Made by a program: the position numbers and the translations under genes. Below, in pieces: positions 1 through 8,907 of a stretch of DNA of 48,528 bases; position 1 is the first letter of the stretch, and every line of letters starts with the position of its first letter. Below the pieces are notes generated by a model. The model was not told where the DNA came from. It worked only from the letters and a program-made list of their open reading frames with translations, and did not search any database. The DNA lies in the NCBI GenBank assembly GCA_009695095.1, contig SIBQ01000017.1, positions 1 through 48,528 of the forward strand. Direction: 5' to 3'. The stretch comes from Lacunisphaera sp. (lineage in GTDB: Bacteria > Verrucomicrobiota > Verrucomicrobiia > Opitutales > Opitutaceae).

Positions 1-75
1 TGGCGCCCCCACGGGGAATCGAACCCCGCTTTAAGGATTGAGAATCCCTTGTCCTAACCGATAGACGATGAGGGC
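1..75 (-). tRNA. tRNA-Glu (anticodon CTC), CCA encoded
   Basis: On the minus strand the sequence folds as a full cloverleaf. The acceptor stem GCCCTCA pairs with TGGGGGC with one G-U pair. The D arm is GTCT/GGAC. The anticodon stem AGGGA/TCCTT carries the loop TTCTCAA, giving anticodon CTC for glutamate GAG codons. The T arm is CGGGG-TTCGATT-CCCCG. The discriminator base is G and CCA is genomically encoded at the window edge (positions 3-1). Confidence 0.95.
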
Positions 76-225
76 GAATAATTGGAAGAGCAGAAAAGCG
101 CACCCGACCGGCGAGCGTCAAGTGCGCAAACTGAAAAGCCGGGAAAAGAACAATGGGGCACTCAGGAATGCAGGCCAAGGCGCTTGGCTGAACCTTGGTC
201 CTTTCATGATTTCCAGCTTTCCACA

Positions 226-645
226 TCAGATGCTGAACAATTCCTCCGGCTGGAAGAAGCGCGCCAGCTCGAGCTTGGCATTCGCCACGCTATCAGAGGC
301 GTGCACGACGTTCTTCATCATCTCGGTGCCGAAGTCGCCGCGGATGGTGCCCTTGGCGGCCTTGCGCGAGTCGGTCGGCCCGAGCAGGTCGCGCACTTTT
401 TGCACGATGTTGTCGCCCTGCAGCGCCATGATGATGACCGGTCGGGAGCCCATGAAGGCCTCGATCTCCGAATAAAACGGCAGATGGGCGACGTGCGCGT
501 AGTGCTCGCGCAGCAGTGCCGGGGTCAGGCGGACCATCTTGCAGCCCACCACGACAAAGCCGGCGCTTTCAAGGCGGTTAAGCACGTTGCCCACATGGCG
601 TTGTGCCATACAGTCGGGCTTATAAATGACCAATGTTCTTTGCAT
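226..645 (-). CDS. ndk: Nucleoside diphosphate kinase
   Basis: 139 aa, the usual length for this family, which moves the gamma phosphate of ATP onto other nucleoside diphosphates through a phosphohistidine in the cytosol. The N-terminal strand with YKPD (Lys9) and the active-site box NVVHASDS with His115 are both present, as is GDFG just before it. The start at 645 gives the standard N-terminus MQRTLVIYKPD. It is followed downstream only by the tRNA gene on the same strand; 149 bases separate them. The C-terminus PEELF is typical of the family. Confidence 0.96.
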   Translation of the reverse strand: MQRTLVIYKPDCMAQRHVGNVLNRLESAGFVVVGCKMVRLTPALLREHYAHVAHLPFYSEIEAFMGSRPVIIMALQGDNIVQKVRDLLGPTDSRKAAKGTIRGDFGTEMMKNVVHASDSVANAKLELARFFQPEELFSI

Positions 646-949
646 ATAAGCGGCTCACCATACTTTTGAAGGCCCGTTTGAAAAGAACCGATTTCAGGAG
701 TCTTTAGATCCGCCGGGCACGCAGAGTTCGCCAGGCAGCCAGCGCCATCGCCCGTGCTTCTCCATGGCCCACATATTGTTGCTATGATCAGGTGGCATCA
801 TGGTCCAGTTCCAACGGATGGTATTTACTGGTTGTAGGTCGGGGTTAATCCCCGACACCGGGCGGTTGAATGTCGGGCATCAAGCCCGACCTACGGCAAA
901 CCGCGACACGAGGGAGAAATCGCGACCGAATCAGTCACGCCCAAAAGCT
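646..949. other. Spacer between ndk and glgA
   Basis: About 300 bases without a recognised gene. It holds the palindromic element at 834-894 and a short minus-strand frame at 694-801 (35 codons, Trp-rich, no recognised family, no clear ribosome site), which may be the tail of a lost gene. Nothing else is visible. Confidence 0.5.
834..894. repeat. Palindromic spacer element, family A
   Basis: An imperfect 61-base inverted repeat bounded by GTAGGTCGGG and CCCGACCTAC, with an inner pair of CCCCGAC / GTCGGG arms. It lies between convergently read sequence ends and has the size and symmetry of REP-like elements. Only one copy is in the window. Confidence 0.75.
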
Positions 950-2392
950 TCACAGCGCTTCGGTATAAAGCAGCTCGTAGGCCGCGACGGCCTTCGTCCA
1001 CGAAAAATCCTTCAACATGCCGTTGCGTTGCACGGCGGCATAGCGCGCCTTGTCGGCGTGGAGCATCATCGCGCGCTGCAGCGCGGCAGTGAATTCGTCC
1101 TGGGTCGGCTCGAACATGATGCCGGTGCCGGTCTCGGGGCTGGTGGCAATGTCCGTCACGGTATCGACCAACCCACCCACCCGGCTGACCAGCGGCACGG
1201 TGCCATAGGCCTGGCTATACATCTGGTTCAGCCCGCAGGGCTCGAACAGCGACGGCATCAGGAAGAAATCCGAGCCCGCCTCCACCAGATGGCTCATCGC
1301 CTCGTCATGCCGGACGCAGGCCCCGACCTTGCCCGGATACGCCACGGCGAAGTCCTGGAACGATTCCTCATATTTCTTCTCGCCGCCGCCGAGCACCACC
1401 AGCCGGCAGTTTTCCTTCTCGAAGAACTCCTTCGCCCCAAACACCAGGTCCAGTCCCTTCGCGGCCGTGAACCGGGCCACCATGCCGAAGATCGGCCCCT
1501 TGAATTTGGCGCTCCAGCCGAATTCCTTGATAAGCCGGGCCCGGCAGGTGGCCTTGCCGCGCAGGTCCGCCATGCTGTAGCGCGCCGGCAGGCTTTCATC
1601 CGTCGCGGGGCTCCACACCGCGGTGTCAATGCCGTTGAGCAGTCCGTGCAGGTCCTCCAGGCGCGTGCCGATAACACCGCCCATGCCATTGCCGAACTCG
1701 GGCGTCTGGATTTCCTTCGCATACTGCGGGCTCACCGTGGTCACGCGGTCCGCGTAGACGATGCCGCCCTTGAGCATGCACATCTGGTCGTAATACTCCA
1801 AGCCGTCGATGGTCATCAGCTCCTCGGGCAGGTTTGTCAGCGCATAGGATTTTCGCGGGAAGACGCCCTGGTAGGCGATGTTGTGGATGGTAAACACGGT
1901 CTTGAGCGCCAGCGTGACATCATACCGGCGCTCCGCCTCGCGCAGGAAAACCGGCAGCAGGCCGGTCTGCCAGTCGTGGCAATGGACGATATCGGCTTTG
2001 AAATCGGTCAGGCGCAGCAGTTCGACCACCGCCTTCTGGTAGTAGATGAAGCGCGCGTCGTTGTCATCGTAGTCGCGTTCGCCGGTCCAATAGGGCAGCT
2101 TGCGGTCGAAAAACTCCTCGCGGCAGACCAGGTGGAGCGTCAGCCCCAGCCGGGGATTGAGGGTGTAGACGTCCCCAGCCAGGAACGCGTCGCCCATCTC
2201 GATCTTCAACTTATGGCTGGGCTTGGCCCCGGCCACATGGGGGCCGTCGAGCACCGAGCGGTAGCCCGGCATGAAAACGGCCAGTTCGTGCCCCTTGTCC
2301 GCCAGGGCGCCGGTCAGGGCCGCCACCGCGTCGGCCAGGCCCCCCGTCTTGAGATAGGGGAACAATTCGCTGGCCGCATGGGCAATTCGCAT
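950..2392 (-). CDS. glgA: Glycogen synthase (ADP-glucose), GT5 family
   Basis: 480 aa, full length. It extends alpha-1,4-glucan from ADP-glucose in the cytosol. The N-terminal ADP-glucose binding motif KTGGLADAV is at residues 16-24, the GT-B linker motif with HDWQTGL is near residue 140, and the C-terminal nucleotide-sugar site PSLFEPCGLNQMYSQAYG is near residue 380. The start at 2392 gives MRIAHAASELFPYLKTGG, as expected. It is divergent from rnr with only 96 bases between starts, so the two promoters must overlap or lie back to back. No other glycogen genes are in the window. Confidence 0.96.
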   Translation of the reverse strand: MRIAHAASELFPYLKTGGLADAVAALTGALADKGHELAVFMPGYRSVLDGPHVAGAKPSHKLKIEMGDAFLAGDVYTLNPRLGLTLHLVCREEFFDRKLPYWTGERDYDDNDARFIYYQKAVVELLRLTDFKADIVHCHDWQTGLLPVFLREAERRYDVTLALKTVFTIHNIAYQGVFPRKSYALTNLPEELMTIDGLEYYDQMCMLKGGIVYADRVTTVSPQYAKEIQTPEFGNGMGGVIGTRLEDLHGLLNGIDTAVWSPATDESLPARYSMADLRGKATCRARLIKEFGWSAKFKGPIFGMVARFTAAKGLDLVFGAKEFFEKENCRLVVLGGGEKKYEESFQDFAVAYPGKVGACVRHDEAMSHLVEAGSDFFLMPSLFEPCGLNQMYSQAYGTVPLVSRVGGLVDTVTDIATSPETGTGIMFEPTQDEFTAALQRAMMLHADKARYAAVQRNGMLKDFSWTKAVAAYELLYTEAL

Positions 2393-2488
2393 GTTGCAAC
2401 ACTACAGACCCCGACGCACGGTTCCACTAGAAAATCCCGGGCCCAACATTTGCAGGAGCCACTCCGGCCGCCCCGGGTCATTTTCCCT

Positions 2489-4729
2489 ATGAGTTATTCC
2501 GACCGTCTATTGTCCCATCTCAACCGCCGCGGCTATGTGCCGGCCTCCGCCGACGCCATCGCCCGCGAATGGCGCCTCAATCCCAAGGACCGCCGCAAGT
2601 TCACCGCGCAGGTCGGCGAGCTGGTCCACGCCGGCCGGATCGCGGTCATCAAGGCCGACCGCCTCTGCGTGCCCCAGGTCGCCGACCTCGTCACCGGCAA
2701 GATCAATTTCCGCCAGAAGGGCTCGGCCATGGTTTTCCCCGAGGTCAAGGTCACCGAGCCGCGCCAGCCCGCTATCTTCATCGCCGCGGAGGACACCGGC
2801 GTGGCTCTGCAGGGCGACAAGGTCGTCGTGCGGCTGCGCTCGCCCAAGGAGCGCGACTTTCCGCATTTTCTGAAACCCGGGGAACAGGCCGGCCGTGTCA
2901 TCAAGATCCTCGAGCGCGGCCACGCCACCCTCACCGGCACGCTGCAGCGCGCCCCGACTTATTTCTACGTCGTGTCCGACGACCCGCGCCTGGGCCACAA
3001 CATCATCGTCGCCGATCCCGCAAAGGCGGGACTGAAGCCGCCGGCGATGGTCGGAGACAAGGTCGTGGTCAAACTCAACGAGTGGGCGGACCGCCAACAG
3101 AATCCTGACGGCGTCATTGTCGAGCGGCTGGGCCGGGCCCTGGAGCCGCGCGCCGAGCTCGCCGCGATCTTCCACAAATACCACCTCGCCCCCGCTTTTC
3201 CAGAACCCGTCCTTCGCGAAGCCGCCGTTCTGCCCTCCGTCGTCGGCCCCGCCGACCTCGCCGGCCGGCGCGACTACCGGAAGATCCCCACCTTCACCAT
3301 CGACCCGGACGACGCGAAGGACTTCGACGACGCCCTGTCGCTCGAATACCTCGACCACGGCGACATCCGCATCGGAGTGCACATCGCCGATGTGAGCCAC
3401 TACGTGAAGCCCGGTACCGCCCTGGACCGCGAGGCGAAGAACCGCGGCAACTCCACCTACCTCGTCGGCACCGTCGTGCCGATGCTGCCGGAAAAACTTT
3501 CCAACGGTCTCTGCTCGCTGGTCGAGGCGCAGGACCGCCTGACCAAGGCCGCGCTCTTCACCTTCGCCGTCAACGGCCGGCTCAAGGAAACCGCGTTCGC
3601 CAACACCGTCATCCGCAGCGTCAAGCGCTTGACCTACAAGCAGGCGTTCGCGCTGATGTTCGAGGACGACCCCGGCAAGATCCGCGCGCTGCCCCTGCCG
3701 GCGGCCCACCAGACTGGCGCGACTGGCCGCGCGCTCAACGAACTGGCGCAGTCCGAACTCACCGACCTGCAAAAATGGGTGCGCCAGCTCTGGACCATAG
3801 GCGTTAGAATCCGGCGCGAGCGCATGGCGGCCGGCAGCCTTGACCTTGACATGCCAGAAACGAAGATATTCGTGGACGCCGAGGGCTACGCCGACCGCAT
3901 CGAACTCATCCATAACGACGAGAGCCACCAGCTGATCGAGGAATACATGCTGATGGCCAACGAGGCCGTTGCCCGGCTCACCCGCAGCCACCACCTGCCC
4001 TCACTCTACCGCGTGCACGACGATCCCGACGAGGCCAAGCTCGCCGACTTCCGCCAGTTCCTCGGCACGTTCGGCCTCAAGGTCGGCGACCTGATGAACC
4101 GCGCCGAGGTGGTCCGGCTGCTGGCGGCCCTCAAGCACCATCCGCAGGGCTACATTCTCCGCATCCAGCTGCTCCGCAGCATGCGCAAGGCCTGCTATCG
4201 CGCCTCGCCCGACGGCCACTACGGCCTGAACAAGACGGACTACACGCATTTCACCTCGCCCATCCGGCGTTACTCCGACCTCGTGGTGCATCGCGTGTTT
4301 GACGCATATCTCGCCAAGCATCAGGGTGGTCACGGCAGCCAGGTCAGCTATCTCATCGCGCAGATTGACAACCTGGCCGAGCACCTGAGCCTTGCCGAGA
4401 TCAACAGCACGGAGGCCGAGCGCGATTCCGTGAAGGTGAAGCTCGTGGAATATTTCGAGCGCGAGACGGAGAAGAAAAAGAAGACCGTCTTCACCGCCAT
4501 CATCACCGACGTGCGCAACCACGGCTTTTTCATCGAGGTCGCCGAAGCCGGCGCATTCGGCATGGTGCCGGTCTCCTCGCTCAAGGACGACTTCTACGTG
4601 CTCAACGGCGCGGGCACGGCCTTTATCGGCCGGAAGACCAAGCGCAAGTTCGTGCTCGGCCACAAGGTGCAGGTGGTGGTGGACAAGGTGGACCGCCAAA
4701 AGCGCCTGATTGATTTTACCGTGCCGTGA
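2489..4729 (+). CDS. rnr: Ribonuclease R (RNB/VacB family 3'-5' exoribonuclease)
   Basis: 746 aa. It degrades structured RNA processively from the 3' end. Order of domains: N-terminal helix-turn-helix/OB region with cold-shock-like folds (about 1-230), the RNB catalytic core with DPDDAKDFDDALSLE at about 271-285 whose acidic residues bind magnesium, HFTSPIRRYSDLVVH near residue 590, and a C-terminal S1 domain at about 665-745. The ATG at 2489 is chosen because the frame stays open far upstream only as the antisense of glgA, and the protein MSYSDRLLSHL starts at the usual place. It is a little shorter than the E. coli enzyme because the lysine-rich tail is absent. Confidence 0.95.
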   Translation: MSYSDRLLSHLNRRGYVPASADAIAREWRLNPKDRRKFTAQVGELVHAGRIAVIKADRLCVPQVADLVTGKINFRQKGSAMVFPEVKVTEPRQPAIFIAAEDTGVALQGDKVVVRLRSPKERDFPHFLKPGEQAGRVIKILERGHATLTGTLQRAPTYFYVVSDDPRLGHNIIVADPAKAGLKPPAMVGDKVVVKLNEWADRQQNPDGVIVERLGRALEPRAELAAIFHKYHLAPAFPEPVLREAAVLPSVVGPADLAGRRDYRKIPTFTIDPDDAKDFDDALSLEYLDHGDIRIGVHIADVSHYVKPGTALDREAKNRGNSTYLVGTVVPMLPEKLSNGLCSLVEAQDRLTKAALFTFAVNGRLKETAFANTVIRSVKRLTYKQAFALMFEDDPGKIRALPLPAAHQTGATGRALNELAQSELTDLQKWVRQLWTIGVRIRRERMAAGSLDLDMPETKIFVDAEGYADRIELIHNDESHQLIEEYMLMANEAVARLTRSHHLPSLYRVHDDPDEAKLADFRQFLGTFGLKVGDLMNRAEVVRLLAALKHHPQGYILRIQLLRSMRKACYRASPDGHYGLNKTDYTHFTSPIRRYSDLVVHRVFDAYLAKHQGGHGSQVSYLIAQIDNLAEHLSLAEINSTEAERDSVKVKLVEYFERETEKKKKTVFTAIITDVRNHGFFIEVAEAGAFGMVPVSSLKDDFYVLNGAGTAFIGRKTKRKFVLGHKVQVVVDKVDRQKRLIDFTVP

Positions 4730-4783
4730 CGCCTGCCGGCGGCCCCGAATTGCAAAGCTCGTGCTCCTGGCTTTCTTGAACGC

Positions 4784-4925
4784 ATGAAGCACTACGACTT
4801 CGCCGACAAATTCCGCGCGCTTTACGACAAGGCTGGGAAGCGCTACGCTGCCGGGCAGCGCGGCGCCGGCACGTATTTCACGAAGGACGAGTCGGCGTGG
4901 CTCGCGGCCAACGGCCTGACCGCGC
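4784..4925 (+). pseudogene. 5' half of an unrecognised gene, truncated at a deletion junction
   Basis: The frame opens MKHYDFADKFRALYDKA and reads as a plausible helical protein up to about residue 47 (WLAANGLTA). After that it runs into the antisense of the neighbouring minus-strand gene and ends artificially at 5062. The coding quality change coincides with the point where the convergent gene also stops making sense. I infer that the 3' parts of both genes were lost in one deletion. The family is not recognised. Confidence 0.55.
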
Positions 4926-5639
4926 GGCCGGGCAGGTCACAGCGGGGAAAATCAATCCAGCGCTCCGCGACCTTCATCCGGCTGTTGCGAAACTCGGCCG
5001 GCAGGCCGAAACGACCCCACGCGCACGGCACCTGGTGGCGCTTCGACCGGATCCGCAAGTAGTCGAGGTCGAACTTGAAGATGTTGTGGCCCTCGAGGGT
5101 GTCGGGGTCCAGTTCGCGGAGCAGCTGGCTGAACGCGAGCAGCAGCCGTTTTTCGTCCGCGTCGGTCTCCGCGGCGAGCGTGAGCATTTCGCGCCGGGCA
5201 CCGCACTGCAAGCCGATGGCGAGCACCCGGTCGTCCGGATTGCGCGCGTCGCTGAATGCGCCCGCCTCCGCTGCCCCGGTCTCAATGTCGAGTTGGCAGC
5301 GGCGCAGGTCGGCGAACTTCAGGTCGGCATACAGCCGCGGGCGCTGCTGCAGCAGCCACTGGCCTTCGTAGGGCTTGAGCACGTCCACGGGCGCGCCATC
5401 GCGCACGTTCTTGAAAAAACATCGAACACCTCCAGCGACTCGGCGAGAGCCAGCCGGCTGAACGCCCCCTCGCCCTTCAGCCGCTCGAACCGGACGCCTT
5501 CATGCGAAAACTCGCTGCCCAGCCAGGCGAAGGGCTTGAACTGCTCCATTGCCTCGCGCCGCCCGCCATCCGGCGTCACGTGGCAGGTGTGCACGTTCCC
5601 GTCATCATCAATCCAGAGACCGCAGAGGGCGTCGGTCAT
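4926..5639 (-). pseudogene. PolB-type 3'-5' exonuclease/polymerase-like protein, frameshifted and truncated
   Basis: Translation from 5639 gives MTDALCGLWIDDDGNVHTC and runs to LEVFDVF. There a run of six A on the plus strand (5414-5419) breaks the frame; adding one base restores KNVRDGAPVDVLKPYEGQWL and continues through the exonuclease motifs. LDIETG (Exo I) and LEGHNIFKFDLDYL (Exo II) mark a DnaQ/RNase H-fold domain of the family B polymerase type. The remaining family length (Exo III and any polymerase domain) is missing: sense ends at DFPRCDLPGRAV near 4930, where it abuts the truncated plus-strand gene. Either a single-base sequencing error plus a real deletion, or a true pseudogene. 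Confidence 0.75.
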
Positions 5640-5653
5640 GCGCGGAGCCGCGC

Positions 5654-6001
5654 TCAAAACGGCCGGAGATAGACCATAAACAGCGCGACTACAATCAGCC
5701 CCAGGGCAATGAGACTGAGCATGCCTCGCAGATGCGCCTTCCGATAGGCCATGCCGGAGAGCCCAGACAGACCCAACCAGCACACGAACTTCACCAAAAC
5801 CCAGCCGGTGGAGAAAGGGATATTCAGCAAATGCAGCATGCCGTAGCCGCTGACAAACATCAGCACCGCTGCGATGCCCGCGACCAGCAGGGTGCGCGGG
5901 CGGTTTTCCGGCGCGGGATTCGCGAACGCCATGAAGGTGTGCGCCGTCAGCACGATCAGGGAGAGCAGGTGCAGGATATGATAGTAGGGCAGTCGTTCCA
6001 T
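5654..6001 (-). CDS. Small integral membrane protein
   Basis: 115 aa with four strongly hydrophobic segments (about 8-26, 38-58, 66-84, 94-113) and short loops. It starts MERLPYYHILHLLSLIVLTAHT. Its stop lies 14 bases before the start of the damaged exonuclease gene on the same strand, so the two were probably cotranscribed. No catalytic or binding motif is visible. It resembles in size the four-helix inner-membrane proteins of unknown function common in Gram-negative bacteria; no function can be given. Confidence 0.75.
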   Translation of the reverse strand: MERLPYYHILHLLSLIVLTAHTFMAFANPAPENRPRTLLVAGIAAVLMFVSGYGMLHLLNIPFSTGWVLVKFVCWLGLSGLSGMAYRKAHLRGMLSLIALGLIVVALFMVYLRPF

Positions 6002-6393
6002 GGTAGTGAGTAGGGGAAATATAGTGACACCCCATTCATGCCGTGTGCCCCAAGGCTCATGTCCTTTTTAAGTTAAAGGTGGGCGCCACCCGACGGATTT
6101 CTGCCTTCCGGTTTACGGCCTGGCATCAGCCCGCCTGTCAGCGGCTCCCAAATTATAGCAAAGGCAAAGAGCGGTTTATAGAGCACCTCGAACACTACAG
6201 GGTGACGGGGATGAAGCTACTCCGCCCGTCCCCGCCGTCAAACGCGAACTTCTGCGCCGAAATCTTCTGCTTGACATAGGGCACATTTCAAAACCTCCGG
6301 CCCTAGGAAAGGCCGGCGCTTGTCGCCGGCCGCAATCTGCGGGCAGGTCACGGCCTGCGATCAATCGGCAGCCCTACAGTTTCGAAATCAACC
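6002..6393. other. Spacer upstream of the small membrane gene
   Basis: About 390 bases without a convincing gene. It carries the family B palindromic element at 6304-6377. The frames present are short, lack ribosome sites and have no recognisable protein. Confidence 0.5.
6304..6377. repeat. Palindromic spacer element, family B copy 1
   Basis: GC-rich interrupted palindrome containing GGCCGGCGCTTGTCGCCGGCC and ending CGGCAGCCCTAC. In reverse complement it aligns along its whole length with 32461-32529, sharing CGGCAGCCCTACAG, a CACGGCCTG centre and the GCCGGCGCT arm. The outer GTAGGGC arm has decayed here to CTAGGAA. Confidence 0.8.
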
Positions 6394-6852
6394 CTACTCC
6401 AGCACCGTCGGATCGAGGTGCTGCACAATGAGCTCCTGCAACGTTGCGAGAAAAACATAGGCGGCAAAAGCCTTGCGCTGCGCCTCCGGCATTTCCTCCC
6501 GTGGCACCTCGCCGCTCTCCAGTGCCTCGTCGCCGAGAGGCTCGAGATGCTTCGCGCGCAGACGCAGGCGCACCGCCGAGCAGGCGCGCAAGATCGCCTC
6601 GCTGTTTGTCGGGTCGAGCGGCACGACGCCGGTGAGGAAAAACTCGCTGCCGAACAGCGCCAGGAAAAGGCCAATGTCGCTGTTCTGCCCGTGCAGCAAC
6701 TCACTTTCCCAGCCGCCGGAAAATTCCTCCTCGTAATCCGGCACCTGCGGCGCGACCGCCAGCTTCAACTTCAGGTCGTCCGCCGCGGACTTGATGAGGT
6801 CGAGCAGCGGTGCCACGGACTCAAGGTTCAGCTTGACCTCAACGCGCTTCAT
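6394..6852 (-). CDS. DUF2017-like protein downstream of clpS
   Basis: 152 aa, soluble, largely helical and acidic. The start at 6852 (MKRVEVKLNLESVAPLLDL) overlaps the end of clpS by 14 bases, so it is probably translationally coupled to it; an upstream extension of the frame is only the antisense/other-frame reading of clpS. In Actinobacteria a DUF2017 protein sits directly after clpS, and the layout and size here match. The assignment is from context and general resemblance, not from a motif. A role in ClpAP adaptor function is inference. Confidence 0.7.
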   Translation of the reverse strand: MKRVEVKLNLESVAPLLDLIKSAADDLKLKLAVAPQVPDYEEEFSGGWESELLHGQNSDIGLFLALFGSEFFLTGVVPLDPTNSEAILRACSAVRLRLRAKHLEPLGDEALESGEVPREEMPEAQRKAFAAYVFLATLQELIVQHLDPTVLE

Positions 6853-7144
6853 CGGCCTCCAGCGCGGCAGTGAGGTGCCACTGTTGCAAGGTAAAGACAT
6901 AGGCCTCGGCCTGCTCGCGCCCCCCCGACCAGACGATGGAGCGACCCAGCTCATGCACTTCTAGCATGTGCTTGCGCGCCTTCATTTCGTCGAAGCCGAG
7001 GACTTTTTTGAAGACCATGACCACATAGGACATCAGATTCACCGGATCGTTCAAAACGACCACGTGCCAGACGTCGGTCAGCTGCAGCCGGGTCGCCGTG
7101 GCGGGGCCCGGTTTGAGACGGGTCTTGGTCTCGGCGACTATCAT
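6839..7144 (-). CDS. clpS: ATP-dependent Clp protease adaptor ClpS
   Basis: 101 aa. ClpS delivers N-degron substrates to ClpA/ClpC. The body WHVVVLNDPVNLMSYVV contains the conserved N-D-x-x-N/T-x-x-x-x-V substrate pocket, followed by KARKHMLEVHELGRSIV, the second helix that contacts the Clp ATPase. The first 20 residues are the usual flexible, proline-rich tail. The ATG overlaps the proS stop as ATGA, which fixes the start and implies coupling. Upstream is proS, downstream the DUF2017-like gene, all on the minus strand. Confidence 0.93.
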   Translation of the reverse strand: MIVAETKTRLKPGPATATRLQLTDVWHVVVLNDPVNLMSYVVMVFKKVLGFDEMKARKHMLEVHELGRSIVWSGGREQAEAYVFTLQQWHLTAALEADEAR

Positions 7145-8907
7145 GCCCGGCAGGCGGCTTCGCGCACGGCCTGGGCGATCACGCTCCCGGCTTCGGCGAT
7201 CGGCACTTTGCGCATGTCCTTCGAGGTGCGCCACTTGATTTCGAAAATGCCCTCCTTCAGGCCCCGGCCGCCCACGGTCAAACGCAGCGGCAGGCCGATG
7301 AGGTCGGCGTCCTTGAACTTTACGCCCGGGCGTTCGTCGCGGTCGTCGATCAACACCTCCGCCCCGGCTTGCTCGGCGGCGAGCGCGAGTTTCTGGCAAA
7401 GCTCACTCGCGGCGGCGTCCGTCGGGTCGAGATTTATCACCAGCACCTGCCACGGTGCGACGTTCCACGGCCAGATGATCCCGTCGGCGTCGTTGCTCTG
7501 CTCGACCACGGCCTGTAGCGTGCGGCTGATGCCGATACCGTAGCAGCCCATGACCATCAGGCGCGACTGCTTCTGGTCGTCGGTGAAGACCGCGCCGAAT
7601 TTCTCGGAGTATTTCGTGCCGAGCTTGAAGACATGACCGACTTCGATCGCCCGCGCGATCTTGAGCGGCCGGCCGGACTTGGGGTCGGGCTCGCCGGCCC
7701 GCACCGTGCGGAAGTCGCCCCACTGCGTGATCTGCAGGTCGCGGACGACATTCACATTGCGCAAATGAAAACCGTCCTTGTTGGCGCCGGTGGTCCCGTT
7801 GCCGACGAGACGGATGGCCTGGTCGGCAAAGATGCCCGCCAGAGCGCCGGGATTCCTGATCGTGCCCTTGACAGTGCCGAGACTGCCGGGCATCGCGCCC
7901 ATGACCGGCTCGATTTCCGCCGGCGTGGCCGGGCGCCAGAGTTGGAAGCCCAGCGTGCCGAGCTTGGCCTCCTCGAGGTCGTCGCAGCCGCGCAGGACAA
8001 TGAGGAACGGCTTCCCGTCGCCCATGTAGACGAGCGTCTTGAATTGTTTGTCCGGTGCCACGCCGTAGGGCACCGCGGCGAGCGCGGCGATGGTGACGGT
8101 TCCCGGCGTCGCAAACTCCTCGAGCGTGCCCGCCGGCGCCGCATCATTGAAGTCCCTCGGCACGATGCCGCTCGTGGCCTTCTGGCGATTGGCCGAGTAG
8201 CCGCTCTCGTCGCAATAAACGATGTCATTGTCGCCCACTGGCGCCAGGACCATGAACTCATGCGAATAGCTGCCGCCCATTACGCCCGAGTCGGCCTCGA
8301 CCGCGATGATCTTCAGCCCGCATCGTAGAAAGAATGCGGTGTAGGCGCGCTTCATCTTGTTATAGCTCTCAATCGCGCCTTCATCGGTCGCGTCAAAACT
8401 GTAGGCATCCTTCATGATGAATTCGCGAGCGCGCATCAGGCCGAAGCGTGGCCGGATCTCATTCCGGAACTTGGTTCCGATTTGGTAGAAATTCTTCGGC
8501 AGGTCGCGGTAGCTGGTGATCTCGTGCTTCACCAGCGTGGTGATGACCTCCTCATGGGTCGGCCCGAGCACGAACTCCGGCTCCTTGGAACGGCCTTTGC
8601 CGGCGCCGGCGTGGTCCACCCGATACATGATCTCGCGCGCCGCGGGCCAGCGCGGCCCTTCCGACCAGTTTTCCACCGGGTGCACGAACGGCATGGCGAG
8701 CTCTATCGCGCCCTCGCGGTCCATCTCCTCGCGGCAGAGCTGGCTGATTTTCTGCACAACGCGCAGGCCCGACGGCATGTAGGTGTAGAGACCGCCGCCC
8801 AGCTTGCGCACGAGGCCTGCGCGTATCAGCAGCTTGTGCGAGGCGATTTCCGCGTCCGCCGGGCTTTCCTTCAGGGTCGGAATGAATGTCTGCGACCAAT
8901 ATTTCAT
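7141..8907 (-). CDS. proS: Prolyl-tRNA synthetase, bacterial type with editing insertion
   Basis: 588 aa. It charges tRNA-Pro in the cytosol. The N-terminus MKYWSQTFIPTLKESPADAE is standard and sets the start at 8907 although the frame is open further upstream. Class II motif 1 (GLYTYMPSGLRV...EEMDREGA) is at about 45-75, motif 2 with FRNEIRPRFGLMRAREF near 155, the INS editing domain lies between about 225 and 400, and motif 3 with GCYGIGISRTLQAVVEQ near 445 precedes the anticodon-binding domain. It leads a compact run with clpS and the next gene (4-base then 14-base overlaps). Confidence 0.96.
   Translation of the reverse strand: MKYWSQTFIPTLKESPADAEIASHKLLIRAGLVRKLGGGLYTYMPSGLRVVQKISQLCREEMDREGAIELAMPFVHPVENWSEGPRWPAAREIMYRVDHAGAGKGRSKEPEFVLGPTHEEVITTLVKHEITSYRDLPKNFYQIGTKFRNEIRPRFGLMRAREFIMKDAYSFDATDEGAIESYNKMKRAYTAFFLRCGLKIIAVEADSGVMGGSYSHEFMVLAPVGDNDIVYCDESGYSANRQKATSGIVPRDFNDAAPAGTLEEFATPGTVTIAALAAVPYGVAPDKQFKTLVYMGDGKPFLIVLRGCDDLEEAKLGTLGFQLWRPATPAEIEPVMGAMPGSLGTVKGTIRNPGALAGIFADQAIRLVGNGTTGANKDGFHLRNVNVVRDLQITQWGDFRTVRAGEPDPKSGRPLKIARAIEVGHVFKLGTKYSEKFGAVFTDDQKQSRLMVMGCYGIGISRTLQAVVEQSNDADGIIWPWNVAPWQVLVINLDPTDAAASELCQKLALAAEQAGAEVLIDDRDERPGVKFKDADLIGLPLRLTVGGRGLKEGIFEIKWRTSKDMRKVPIAEAGSVIAQAVREAACRA

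Noticed and set aside
800-2488. Long plus-strand frame preceding rnr, in phase with it
   Set aside because: It is antisense to glgA, Arg/His/Gln-rich, and the RNase R protein begins cleanly at 2489.
2507-3994. 495-codon minus-strand frame inside rnr
   Set aside because: Mirror frame of the GC-rich rnr gene; composition and lack of any family show it is not a gene.
6043-6279. 78-codon plus-strand frame
   Set aside because: No ribosome site, no family sense, and mixed composition; it lies in a spacer with a palindromic element.
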